Assembly: GCA_903875045.1 (NCBI GenBank)
Contig: CAIQUS010000027.1
Coordinates: 1 to 45,762, forward strand
Direction of reading: 5' to 3'
DNA: 45,762 bases
Source of the DNA: an uncultured Bacteroidales bacterium
GTDB taxonomy: Bacteria > Bacteroidota > Bacteroidia > Bacteroidales > FEN-979
This document shows, piece after piece, positions 1 through 8,441 of this stretch. Positions within the stretch are counted from its first letter, which is position 1. Each line of letters opens with the position of its first letter. Position numbers and translations under genes: made by a program. The notes under the pieces were generated by a model, which did no database searches, was not told the origin of the DNA, and worked only from the letters and a program-made list of their open reading frames with translations.

Positions 1-2
1 CA

Positions 3-110
3 TCATTTATTTCAAAAAACAAAATTATTGATCAGATAGAAACTAACAATGCTAACAGTTCTTATAACAAACATAAAGAAATAGTAATCTATTATATTAT
101 TAAAAAATGA
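3..110 (+). CDS. Possible 3' end of an upstream gene (partial)
   Basis: A frame is open from the window edge (frame 3) and ends at TGA 108-110. That stop overlaps the nadA start codon in an ATGA arrangement, which is typical of coupled genes. The 35 codons are rich in Asn, Lys and Ile and match no family I recognise. The stretch is AT-rich and short, so this may equally be intergenic leader sequence. Confidence 0.3.
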   Translation, partial: SFISKNKIIDQIETNNANSSYNKHKEIVIYYIIKK

Positions 111-1045
111 AAAATCATTTATCTGAACCACTCATTGAAAAGATACGTGTTTTAAAAAAGAGTAAAAATGCTGTGATACTTGCCCATTATTATCAGATTC
201 CGGAAATTCAGGATATTGCTGATTTTGTCGGGGATAGTCTGGGACTGGCACAAAATGCACTGCAAACAACTGCCGATATCATCGTTTTTGCCGGTGTTCA
301 CTTTATGGCAGAAACGGCAAAGATTCTGAATCCGACAAAAAAGGTTTTGATTCCGGATTTAAATGCCGGATGTTCACTGGCAGATTCCTGTCCGCCGGAT
401 AAATTCAGACTATTCAAGTCCAACTATCCCGATCATATTGTTATATCATACATAAATTGTTCAGCAGAGATTAAAACCATGTCGGATGTAATCTGTACAT
501 CTGGCAACGCAATTAAAATTGTTGAATCCTTTGATAAAGATCAAAAAATCATTTTTGCCCCGGATAAAAATCTGGGCGGATATATCAATGGACTTACCGG
601 ACGGAACATGGTTCTGTGGGATGGAAGTTGTGAAGTTCATGATGTAATCAAAACAGAGGAAATTATCAGGTTAAAAGAAAAATACCCCGATGCAAAATTA
701 ATTGCCCATCCTGAATGTAAAGCAATTATACTTGAATTGGCTGATTATATTGGTTCTACGACTGCCTTGCTGAATTATACCCGGAAAAGCGATTTTTCCA
801 GATTCATTGTTGCTACAGAAACCGGAATTTTACACGCGATGAAAAAAACATCGCCCGACAAGGAGTTTTTCATTGTACCAACAGATAAATCGTGTTCATG
901 CAATGATTGTCCATATATGAAAATGAATACATTGGAAAAATTACATGCTTGTCTTTACAATGAAGGTCCGGAATTAAAGTTATCAAAAAGTGTGATTCAA
1001 AAGGCAAAGAAACCTATCTTGCGGATGCTAAAATTATCAGTATAA
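107..1045 (+). CDS. nadA: Quinolinate synthase NadA
   Basis: This 312-residue protein condenses iminoaspartate (from NadB) with dihydroxyacetone phosphate to make quinolinate in de novo NAD synthesis. It acts in the cytoplasm and uses a [4Fe-4S] cluster. The three expected cluster cysteines are visible: C89 in NAGCSLADSC, C175 in WDGSCEVHD and C268 in DCPYMKMN. The N-terminal ILAHYYQ and GDSLGLA motifs and the late VGSTT-type segment (here IGSTTALL) also fit. Length is normal for the short bacterial form. The ATG overlaps the TGA of an open frame from the window edge, so it may be the distal gene of an operon. The MORN-repeat gene follows after an 18-bp gap. nadB and nadC are not in the window. 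Confidence 0.95.
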   Translation: MKNHLSEPLIEKIRVLKKSKNAVILAHYYQIPEIQDIADFVGDSLGLAQNALQTTADIIVFAGVHFMAETAKILNPTKKVLIPDLNAGCSLADSCPPDKFRLFKSNYPDHIVISYINCSAEIKTMSDVICTSGNAIKIVESFDKDQKIIFAPDKNLGGYINGLTGRNMVLWDGSCEVHDVIKTEEIIRLKEKYPDAKLIAHPECKAIILELADYIGSTTALLNYTRKSDFSRFIVATETGILHAMKKTSPDKEFFIVPTDKSCSCNDCPYMKMNTLEKLHACLYNEGPELKLSKSVIQKAKKPILRMLKLSV

Positions 1046-1063
1046 TAAACCCATTGAGTTTTT

Positions 1064-2632
1064 ATGAAGTTGATTATCAGATATTATTTAATCAGATCAT
1101 TTTTGTTCATCCTATTATATCTGTTAATATTTGAAATGTATGCCCAGGATACGATTCAAAAGGACGGATATTGTAAATTTTATTACGCAAATGGAAAAAT
1201 ATCCAGTGAAGGGCTTTTGAAAAACGCGAAGCCTGATGGTTTCTGGAAATCGTATTATGAAACGGGTACTATCAAATCGGAAGGGAACCGGTTGAATTTT
1301 GAGTTGGACAGTTTATGGAAATTTTACAATGCGGAAGGAAAATTATTGGTTGAAATAAGCTACAAAGGAGGAAAAAAGGATGGAATAAAAACCACCCGGA
1401 TGGATAAAGAGGTTATTAAAGAAAATTTCCGGAATGATATAAAAGAAGGTTATACACGATATTATTATCCCGATGAAAAAGTTAAACAGGAAATACCATT
1501 TTTAAAGGGTCTTGAACAGGGTTTTGGCAAAGAGTATGGCCCGGACGGTACCATTGTTACATTAACTGAATATAAGCGTGGTTTTGTTGTTGACCGGGTA
1601 AGAATTAACAGAAGGGACGGAAATGGTAAAAAACAGGGACGCTGGTGTATTTTTTATGATCAGGGCAACCTGAAATCGGAAGTTACTTACCGCGACGACC
1701 TGAAAAACGGATATCTCAAAGAATATTCTGAAAACGGGGATTTACTGAAAATATCCAAGTATATCGATGATGTTGTTCAGACAGAAGCCGAAGAAATTCA
1801 AAAGCTTGAGATTCAGAATGAATATTATCCTGATGGAAAAGTGAAAACCAGTGCCATGTTCCGGAATGGTATTGCAGAGGGAATCAAACGGGAATATTCT
1901 GCTGAAGGCAAGATAGAAAAAGCATTTCTTTACAAAAGTGGTGTGATCGTCGGTGAGGGAATTGTGAAAGAGGATGGAAACCGTGATGGCCACTGGAAAG
2001 ATTTTTATCCTGACGGATCGCTTAAAGCAGAAGGAAATTATGATAATGGCAAACAAATCGGCGAGTGGAGATACTATCACTCCAACGGAAAAACAGAGCA
2101 AACAGGTAAATTCAACAAACAAGGTAAGTTTGATGGTACCTGGAAATGGTATTATGACAGCGGCCAGTTGTTGAGAGAAGAGAGTTATCGCCAGGGTCTC
2201 AGGGATGGATTATCAACGGAGTATGAAGAAACGGGAAAAGTGATCACGGAGGGTGAATTTGTTGATGGCAATGAGGACGGACCATGGTTTGAACTTATTG
2301 GTGACAGTTATATTCGAGGAACTTACCGCGACGGGCTGAGAAATGGTTTATGGTATAATTTTTATCTGGACCGTAATGGGGATAAAACCGATAGTCTTTG
2401 TTATTTTAAAGGTAGTTTTATTGAAGACAATCCTGATGGAAAACACATCTGGTACTGGGAAAATGGAAAGGTGAAGGATGAAGGCAGTTATATCAATGGC
2501 AGAAAAGAGGGAGAATGGTATAAATACAATTTTGATGGAACTCTTTTTATGGTCATTACGTACAAACAAGGGGTCGAAACCCGCTATGACGGGGTAAAAA
2601 TTAAGCCCCCATTTGAAAAGGAGGAGGAATAG
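1064..2632 (+). CDS. Secreted MORN_2-repeat (YwqK-like) protein
   Basis: This is a 522-residue protein with an N-terminal hydrophobic signal sequence ending near EMYAQD. The rest is almost entirely repeats of the MORN_2 pattern, roughly 'Gxw..YYxNGkikseGxYxnGk', more than a dozen in tandem (e.g. DGFWKSYYETGTIKSEG, DGHWKDFYPDGSLKAEG, DGTWKWYYDSG). Such arrays form extended beta-hairpin stacks. Databases often label them 'YwqK family antitoxin', but the signal peptide and length here argue for an envelope or periplasmic repeat protein rather than an antitoxin. The stop codon abuts the ATG of the pseudouridine synthase, so the two are probably cotranscribed. The function is unknown. Confidence 0.85.
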   Translation: MKLIIRYYLIRSFLFILLYLLIFEMYAQDTIQKDGYCKFYYANGKISSEGLLKNAKPDGFWKSYYETGTIKSEGNRLNFELDSLWKFYNAEGKLLVEISYKGGKKDGIKTTRMDKEVIKENFRNDIKEGYTRYYYPDEKVKQEIPFLKGLEQGFGKEYGPDGTIVTLTEYKRGFVVDRVRINRRDGNGKKQGRWCIFYDQGNLKSEVTYRDDLKNGYLKEYSENGDLLKISKYIDDVVQTEAEEIQKLEIQNEYYPDGKVKTSAMFRNGIAEGIKREYSAEGKIEKAFLYKSGVIVGEGIVKEDGNRDGHWKDFYPDGSLKAEGNYDNGKQIGEWRYYHSNGKTEQTGKFNKQGKFDGTWKWYYDSGQLLREESYRQGLRDGLSTEYEETGKVITEGEFVDGNEDGPWFELIGDSYIRGTYRDGLRNGLWYNFYLDRNGDKTDSLCYFKGSFIEDNPDGKHIWYWENGKVKDEGSYINGRKEGEWYKYNFDGTLFMVITYKQGVETRYDGVKIKPPFEKEEE

Positions 2633-3766
2633 ATGAAAACAGAAAGACCAAACAGACCGCAAAAAACGGGCAGATCGGCAGGCGGTGGAGAAAAGTCAGA
2701 AAGATCAGCCAGGGCCGGCAGAATCAGTAAACCTGAAAGAAACTCAGAAACCAAGCGGGGAGGCCGGCCCGATAAACCAATCAAACCTGAACGATCAGGC
2801 AGGTCAGACAGAGGGGAAAGGCCTGAAAGGACAATTAAGCCGGTGGTATCAGGAAAATCATCCAGGCCGGAAAGAATTGAACCGACCGGAAAACCCGGAC
2901 GCGTTGTAAAGCTTAACAGGTTGGAAAAACCCGAAAGAGCCGGCAGGCCTGACAAATCCATTAAGCTTGACCGGTCAAGTCTGCCCGACAGGACGAGTAG
3001 CCCCAAAAAGGTTGTACGCAGGGGCGAGAAAAATGAAAATCCTGATTTGATGAGGCTTAACAAGTATATTGCCAATTCAGGTATATCTTCACGTCGTGAA
3101 GCTGACAGGTTGATTGAGGCAGGTGCAGTATCGGTAAATGGGGTAATTGTGACTGAATTGGGCACAAAAGTCGGGCCCGGCGATAAGGTACAATATGGCG
3201 ATCAGACCATCAATCGGGAGAAACCGAGATATGTATTGCTGAACAAGCCCAAAGGCTATATCACCACCGTTGATGATCCTGATAAACGCAAAACCGTAAT
3301 GAGTCTTGTTGCGGGTGCCTGCAAGGAGCGGATTTACCCTGTTGGCCGGCTTGACCGGAATACCACCGGGCTGCTGCTTTTTACCAATGATGGCACCATT
3401 GCAAAAAAACTGACCCATCCAAGGTACGGGATCAAGAAGATTTATCATGTTGAAATTGATAAAAATCTGACGAGGGCGGATTTTTTGAAAATTACCGAAG
3501 GGTTTAAACTTGATGACGAAGTAATTACCGTTGATGCCATTGAGTACATTGGTGACGGAAAGGATAAAAAACAGATTGGTATCGAATTACATTCCGGGCA
3601 AAACCGGATTGTAAGGCGCATTTTCGAACATTTTGAGTACAAGGTTTTACGACTTGACCGTGTTTATTATGCGGGGTTGACCAAAAAGAACCTGCCACGA
3701 GGCAACTGGCGTCTGCTTGATGAGCAGGAAATAAACCTGTTAAAGATGATCAGCTCAAAACCTTGA
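2633..3766 (+). CDS. rluB: 23S rRNA pseudouridine synthase (RluB/RsuA family) with long basic N-terminal tail
   Basis: The protein has 377 residues. Residues 1 to about 135 are low-complexity and made of Lys, Arg, Pro, Gly and Ser (PERxGRxDR-like units). The enzyme follows: an S4 RNA-binding domain at about 140-200 (LNKYIANSGISSRREADRL) and a RsuA/RluB/E/F catalytic domain with the nucleophile D241 in GRLDRNTTGLLL. A conserved basic segment near the end (GQNRIVRRIFEHF) also fits the family. It would isomerise a uridine in 23S rRNA, by analogy with RluB of other Bacteroidota. The repetitive charged tail resembles those on many Bacteroidota RluB proteins and is probably disordered and RNA-binding. 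The ATG directly follows the upstream stop, and a GGAGGAGG run lies just before it. The gene for a response regulator begins 3 bp after the stop. Confidence 0.9.
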   Translation: MKTERPNRPQKTGRSAGGGEKSERSARAGRISKPERNSETKRGGRPDKPIKPERSGRSDRGERPERTIKPVVSGKSSRPERIEPTGKPGRVVKLNRLEKPERAGRPDKSIKLDRSSLPDRTSSPKKVVRRGEKNENPDLMRLNKYIANSGISSRREADRLIEAGAVSVNGVIVTELGTKVGPGDKVQYGDQTINREKPRYVLLNKPKGYITTVDDPDKRKTVMSLVAGACKERIYPVGRLDRNTTGLLLFTNDGTIAKKLTHPRYGIKKIYHVEIDKNLTRADFLKITEGFKLDDEVITVDAIEYIGDGKDKKQIGIELHSGQNRIVRRIFEHFEYKVLRLDRVYYAGLTKKNLPRGNWRLLDEQEINLLKMISSKP

Positions 3767-3769
3767 TAA

Positions 3770-4597
3770 ATGAACCCGATCAGTATATACATTGTTGAAG
3801 ATGAATTGCTCATTTCCGCGAGTTTAAAATCACAACTCCAGCAGTTTGGTTATGAAGTATCAGGATCTTCCATCAGGGGGGAGTCTTGTCTTGAGGATAT
3901 TGCTGAACTTTCCAGGCAGGGGAAAGAGCCGGAAATTGTCCTGATGGACATTCATCTGCGTGGCGAAATGGATGGGATTGAAACCGCCAAACAGATCAAT
4001 GATAAATTTAATTGTGCCATTATTTTTCTCACCGGACAGAGTTCCAAGGAGATATATGAACGGTCATTTAAAATTAAGCCATTTGGATACCTCCTGAAGC
4101 CCATCGATATGGAGCAAACCAAAATGACTATAGAAATAGCCTCTTACCAGCGCAATCTTGAAATAGAGAATACTTTGTACCAGAAAGACCTTGAAGCGTT
4201 GCTGGAAAAACGGTCCCAGGAAAACAAAGAACTCATTGCCATGTATCAGACAATTGTCGACAATTCAGTGATGGGTTTGACCATTATGCAGGATGAAAAA
4301 TTTGTTTTTGCCAACAACCGCACGGCAGAAATATTTGGATACCCGCTTGAAGAGTTTTTATCTTTTTCTATTTCGGACATAGTTAATTTAATGCATCCTG
4401 CAGACCGGGCAAATGTTATTTTCCAGACGCAGTTACAATTGAGCGGAGCAGAATTTCCCCACAACAAACGGATCCGCATTTTTACAAGCGACCATCAATT
4501 GAAGTATGTTGAAACACATGTTAAGTCGGTTATGTTCAAAGGAAAACCAGCGCTTCATCAAACCTTTCTTGACATCACAGATTTCAATTTAACGTGA
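3770..4597 (+). CDS. Response regulator with receiver and PAS domains
   Basis: This 275-residue protein has no DNA-binding output domain. The receiver occupies residues 1 to about 125: acidic pair near E10-D11, phosphoacceptor D60 (VLMDIHLRG), T88 (FLTG) and K110 (LLKPI). A probable coiled-coil linker spans about 125-155 (QKDLEALLEKRSQENKEL). A PAS sensor domain follows at about 155-275 (YQTIVDNSVMGLTIMQDEKFVFANNRTAEIFGY). Similar receiver-PAS proteins act in phosphorelays that regulate other kinases. No histidine kinase is present in the window, so the partner is an orphan elsewhere. It starts 3 bp after the rluB stop, suggesting cotranscription. Confidence 0.85.
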   Translation: MNPISIYIVEDELLISASLKSQLQQFGYEVSGSSIRGESCLEDIAELSRQGKEPEIVLMDIHLRGEMDGIETAKQINDKFNCAIIFLTGQSSKEIYERSFKIKPFGYLLKPIDMEQTKMTIEIASYQRNLEIENTLYQKDLEALLEKRSQENKELIAMYQTIVDNSVMGLTIMQDEKFVFANNRTAEIFGYPLEEFLSFSISDIVNLMHPADRANVIFQTQLQLSGAEFPHNKRIRIFTSDHQLKYVETHVKSVMFKGKPALHQTFLDITDFNLT

Positions 4598-4624
4598 TTT
4601 ATTCAGGTATAAAGACCAATTTCA

Positions 4625-6571
4625 ATGAAAAAGAATCTATTGCTGCTGTTGCAGTTCACCTTTGCAACGATTGTTTATGGTCAATCTTTTGCCGACCTGG
4701 CAAAAAAAGCCGGGGATGCCACCGCCTATCCCAATCATGATCAGCTGATCATTTTTGACAGTACAATTGTTGATATGCAGGAAACCGGATTGACATTTGT
4801 GCTGAATCATACCCTCACAAAGGTTTTAAACAACCACGGGGCGATCGACCTGAATGTGGTTAAATATGGTTATGATCCGTTATCGGCATTTACAGAGATT
4901 AAAAAAGCGGTGATTTACAAGAAGGATGGCCGGATTATTGAACTTGATGTTCAGAAAACAATGGATTATCCAGCTCCGGCACGTGCAATTTACTGGGGAG
5001 CCAGGGAAAAAATGGTTGAAATCGGCCGGCTTGAACCGGGCGATGCCGTAGAAATGATCATGTTTCGCAAAGGATTTACTTATGCCCTTCTGGCTTCAGA
5101 TGAAGATGACAAATATATTCCACCGATGAAGGGCCAGTTTTATGATATTGTGGAATTTTTCGGCAGTTATCCTATAAAAAACAAAGTATACCAGGTTACG
5201 GTCCCGCGCGATAAACCACTTCAGTACCAGTTTTATAACGGAGAGGCGCAATCATCATGCTGGTTTGAAAATGGCAAAATCGTATATACATTCAGCAAAA
5301 AGGATATACTCCCGTTAAAGAATGAATCACGAATGGTCGCCATGGTCGACGTTGCACCGAAGTTATTGGTTTCTACCACAGAAGGCTGGAATAAGAAATC
5401 GACATGGTTTTATAAAGTAAATGAGGATTTTGGAAGTTTTATCCCCGATAAGGAGATAAGGGATAAGGTAAATGAGATATTGAAAGGTGCCACCAGCGAG
5501 ATGGATTCCGTTTCGAGACTTACCCACTGGTGTGCAGATGAAGTGCGCTATTCAGGCATTTCGATGGGTTGCGGCGAAGGATTTACACTGCACAAAGGGC
5601 CAATGACTTTTACCGACAGGTGCGGAGTATGCAAAGATAAGGCAGGTATGCTGATCACCATGTTACGGGCGGCCGGGTTTCAGTCCTATCCGGCCATGAC
5701 CATGGCCGGATCGCGTATTGATTACATTCCGGCCGATCAGTTCAACCATTGCGTTACGGTTGTCAAACTTCGGGATGGGAAGTACCACCTGCTCGACCCC
5801 ACCTGGGTGCCGTTTGTGCGTGAATTGTGGTCAAGTGCTGAGCAGCAGCAACAATATCTGATGGGGGTTCCCGAAGGTGCTGATCTGGCAACCACCCCGG
5901 TTTCCGACCCCGAAAATCACTACGTTAAAATAGATGGCGTGGCTCAATTACAGGCAAACGGAACGCTGGCCGGGCGCATTACCATCACGGGTGAGGGGCA
6001 ATCGGATGCCGCCATCCGCGGTTTATTCAAGTATTCAAACAAAACAGCCTGGTATCAGAATGTGGAACGGGAGCTGCTCAGGATATGGCCACAGGCAAAA
6101 GTTACCCAGGTCAAATATTCGGATCCGGTTGATTATCTGAAATACAATATCTGGGTAGCCATCGATTACACCATCCCCGAATTTGCCCTGGTATCGGGAA
6201 ATATGATGATGTTTACTCCTCTTTCTGCAGGTGGAATATTCAAAAATTTTCAGGGACAGTTATCCTTTGAAACCGGGATAAAAGAACGCAAATATCCTTT
6301 CCGGGACCGGTGTTCCAGAAAAGTCGAAATCAATGAATCAATCAGGCTTCCTGACATAAAAAAAGTAATCCGCATGCCAGAATCACTGGTAAAACGTGGA
6401 GAAACCGCCTCTTATCAGGGTAATTATTCCATGGCCAACGGGTCGGTCATTTTTTCAGGAACATCGGTTTTCAGCAAAAGGCAATATGATGCCCAGGATT
6501 GGCCTGAATTCAAAGCCGCAGTTGAAGCACAGACTAAGTTTACCGAGCAGCCTGTAGTGATCGAGTTATAA
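4625..6571 (+). CDS. DUF3857/transglutaminase-like secreted protein
   Basis: The protein has 648 residues and a signal peptide (MKKNLLLLLQFTFATIVYGQS). An N-terminal DUF3857 domain (about 50-250) precedes a transglutaminase-like cysteine-protease fold (about 290-400). The triad can be read as C336 in CGVCKDKAGML, H375 in FNHCVTVV and D391 in LLDPTW. A C-terminal beta-rich DUF3858-like region follows. Such proteins are common in Bacteroidota and are predicted to be periplasmic or surface peptidases or cross-linking enzymes; a substrate is not known to me. It lies 29 bp upstream of a second DUF3857 protein that has lost the triad, so an active/inactive pair is plausible. Confidence 0.85.
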   Translation: MKKNLLLLLQFTFATIVYGQSFADLAKKAGDATAYPNHDQLIIFDSTIVDMQETGLTFVLNHTLTKVLNNHGAIDLNVVKYGYDPLSAFTEIKKAVIYKKDGRIIELDVQKTMDYPAPARAIYWGAREKMVEIGRLEPGDAVEMIMFRKGFTYALLASDEDDKYIPPMKGQFYDIVEFFGSYPIKNKVYQVTVPRDKPLQYQFYNGEAQSSCWFENGKIVYTFSKKDILPLKNESRMVAMVDVAPKLLVSTTEGWNKKSTWFYKVNEDFGSFIPDKEIRDKVNEILKGATSEMDSVSRLTHWCADEVRYSGISMGCGEGFTLHKGPMTFTDRCGVCKDKAGMLITMLRAAGFQSYPAMTMAGSRIDYIPADQFNHCVTVVKLRDGKYHLLDPTWVPFVRELWSSAEQQQQYLMGVPEGADLATTPVSDPENHYVKIDGVAQLQANGTLAGRITITGEGQSDAAIRGLFKYSNKTAWYQNVERELLRIWPQAKVTQVKYSDPVDYLKYNIWVAIDYTIPEFALVSGNMMMFTPLSAGGIFKNFQGQLSFETGIKERKYPFRDRCSRKVEINESIRLPDIKKVIRMPESLVKRGETASYQGNYSMANGSVIFSGTSVFSKRQYDAQDWPEFKAAVEAQTKFTEQPVVIEL

Positions 6572-6600
6572 ACCAAGGTTCATCAAAATACTTTTTCTAA

Positions 6601-8436
6601 ATGAAAACAAACACGCTGATCATATTCCTGTTTTTCGTTGCCATTTTCCTTCCTTCTCCATCCAAAGCACAGGATGAAAAATACGATGGCTTGTATATTT
6701 CCCTGACCAAAGAGTACACACTGAATGCCGACGGAAGCATGGACTATCGTTACATCAAACAGCAGAAACTACATACGTATCGTGCATTCCATAATCTTTA
6801 CGGGGAAACATTTATTATTTTCAATCCAACAGTCCAGAAACTGAAATTCAATGAAGTTTACACCATGATGGCCGATGGAAAAAAAATTGTGGCACCCCAA
6901 AACGCATTCAATGAAGTACTCCCTGGTTTCGCAGTGAACGCACCGGCTTACAATTTGCTGCGTGAAATGGTCATCACCCATACAGGTCTTGAGCGCAATG
7001 CGATCATAAACCTCGATTACCAGGTTCACACTCAAAAGGGGGCATTTCCGGCCATGATGGGCAATGAATTGCTTGCCGAGACAGAACCGGTGAAAAGTTT
7101 TGTGATCAGGGTCAGGGTTCCTGCCGGACAAAGCCTCTATTACAAAATGTTCAATGGCGATACCCAGCCGGAAAAGAGTTCAGAAGGAATTTTTCAGGTA
7201 TTTACCTGGAAATTAAATGATGTTTCAGCGATTTCCACAGATGAGGCGCAAAAGGGAGTGAATGAACGCTATTCCCGGCTTATTTTCAGCACATCCGATA
7301 AACGCGGAGAGGTATTCTCTTTCCTGACAAGCCAGCCAGCTTTCAGCTTTACACTGACCGATCAGATGAAAAAGGAGGTCGGTACCATCGTTTCTGAAAA
7401 CCGGGACCAGTTCGAAATCGCTTTGAAAATCCAGGAAAAAGTGGTGAACGACCTTCGGCTTTATCCTATTCCATTGAAATATGCATTATATCAGTGTCGC
7501 ACCCCCGAACAAACCTGGAACAGCAATGGCGGGACTTCGATTGAAAAATCAGTGTTGCTGACCGCATTGTTAAAACAGGCCGGAATAGATGCAGCGGTGG
7601 TTGGAGTTGTCCGGTCAGCTTTTGTTGATGATAAAATAGCCACACTGGCCGATCTGGAAGATTTTGCGGTGAAGATTGACGACAAGGAACACGGAACATG
7701 GTTTCTCTCGGTAGCAGCCTTGAATTCCGTTAACCTCAACCTGACCCTGCCCGGTCGTTCATTTATTTCTTTGAAGCCCCATGATAAGTCAACCATTCAG
7801 AAAACGGAAACACCTAACCAGACGATAAAGGTTATCGGAACTTTTATTGTTTCGTCCGATCCAAAACTCACAGGAGAAATTTCGGTTTACATGGACGGGA
7901 GTGTTTATCCGTTTGCAGGTCTTCAGCGGGATAAAAGAAGAATGAAGAATTCCATTTCCGGAGGGTTGATCGGTAATGATACCAATCATCAGAAAAAAAG
8001 CATCCTGAATACAGAAAACGGCTTTCAGGCTTACATTGTCCAGAGCGATAAACCATTCCGGAAGGATTCAAATTATTATTATTTCAATCTTCCAGCTACC
8101 ACTTCGGGGATTGACAGTTGGGGAATTAAAACTTTATCGGGTAAACGCGAAACACCTTATGAAATTCCTGCCATGGCTGTTGAAAGTTATTTATATACCA
8201 TCGCATTACCGGCCACATTCAGTTTGTTTACGCCATCAAAAAACCTGTCGGTCAGCAACAAGGCTGGCAGTTTTTCATGGGAGGTAAAAGTTAATGAAGG
8301 AAAGGTAACGGTAAGGCGGCAAATGAAATTCAACGAAAGTGTTTTCGAGGTTTTAAACTACCCGGATTTTAAAATCCTGATGGATTACTGGAACAATCCA
8401 TGGTACCGCCAAATCATTTTCGTGGCGGGAAAATGA
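6601..8436 (+). CDS. DUF3857-type secreted protein with degenerate transglutaminase domain
   Basis: The protein has 611 residues with a signal peptide (ending near PSPSKAQDEK). Its overall layout matches the preceding gene: DUF3857 beta domain, transglutaminase-like core, C-terminal beta domain. Aligned by eye, the catalytic cysteine of CKDKAGML is replaced by S313 (in TSIEKSVLL). The histidine position reads DFAVKI instead of NHCVTVV, and the aspartate position reads FLSVAAL instead of LLDPTW. The enzyme is therefore probably inactive and may be a binding partner or regulator of its neighbour. The stop lies 5 bp from the convergent dnaG stop, so there is almost no room for a separate terminator. 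Confidence 0.8.
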   Translation: MKTNTLIIFLFFVAIFLPSPSKAQDEKYDGLYISLTKEYTLNADGSMDYRYIKQQKLHTYRAFHNLYGETFIIFNPTVQKLKFNEVYTMMADGKKIVAPQNAFNEVLPGFAVNAPAYNLLREMVITHTGLERNAIINLDYQVHTQKGAFPAMMGNELLAETEPVKSFVIRVRVPAGQSLYYKMFNGDTQPEKSSEGIFQVFTWKLNDVSAISTDEAQKGVNERYSRLIFSTSDKRGEVFSFLTSQPAFSFTLTDQMKKEVGTIVSENRDQFEIALKIQEKVVNDLRLYPIPLKYALYQCRTPEQTWNSNGGTSIEKSVLLTALLKQAGIDAAVVGVVRSAFVDDKIATLADLEDFAVKIDDKEHGTWFLSVAALNSVNLNLTLPGRSFISLKPHDKSTIQKTETPNQTIKVIGTFIVSSDPKLTGEISVYMDGSVYPFAGLQRDKRRMKNSISGGLIGNDTNHQKKSILNTENGFQAYIVQSDKPFRKDSNYYYFNLPATTSGIDSWGIKTLSGKRETPYEIPAMAVESYLYTIALPATFSLFTPSKNLSVSNKAGSFSWEVKVNEGKVTVRRQMKFNESVFEVLNYPDFKILMDYWNNPWYRQIIFVAGK

Positions 8437-8441
8437 TGAAT

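Noticed and set aside
1064-2632. Antitoxin of a toxin-antitoxin pair (YwqK label)
   Set aside because: It has a signal peptide, is much longer than an antitoxin, and no toxin gene is adjacent.
2584-3165. Long - strand open frame opposite the rluB N-terminus
   Set aside because: It mirrors the low-complexity basic tail of rluB and shows Leu/Ser/Pro bias without any family features.
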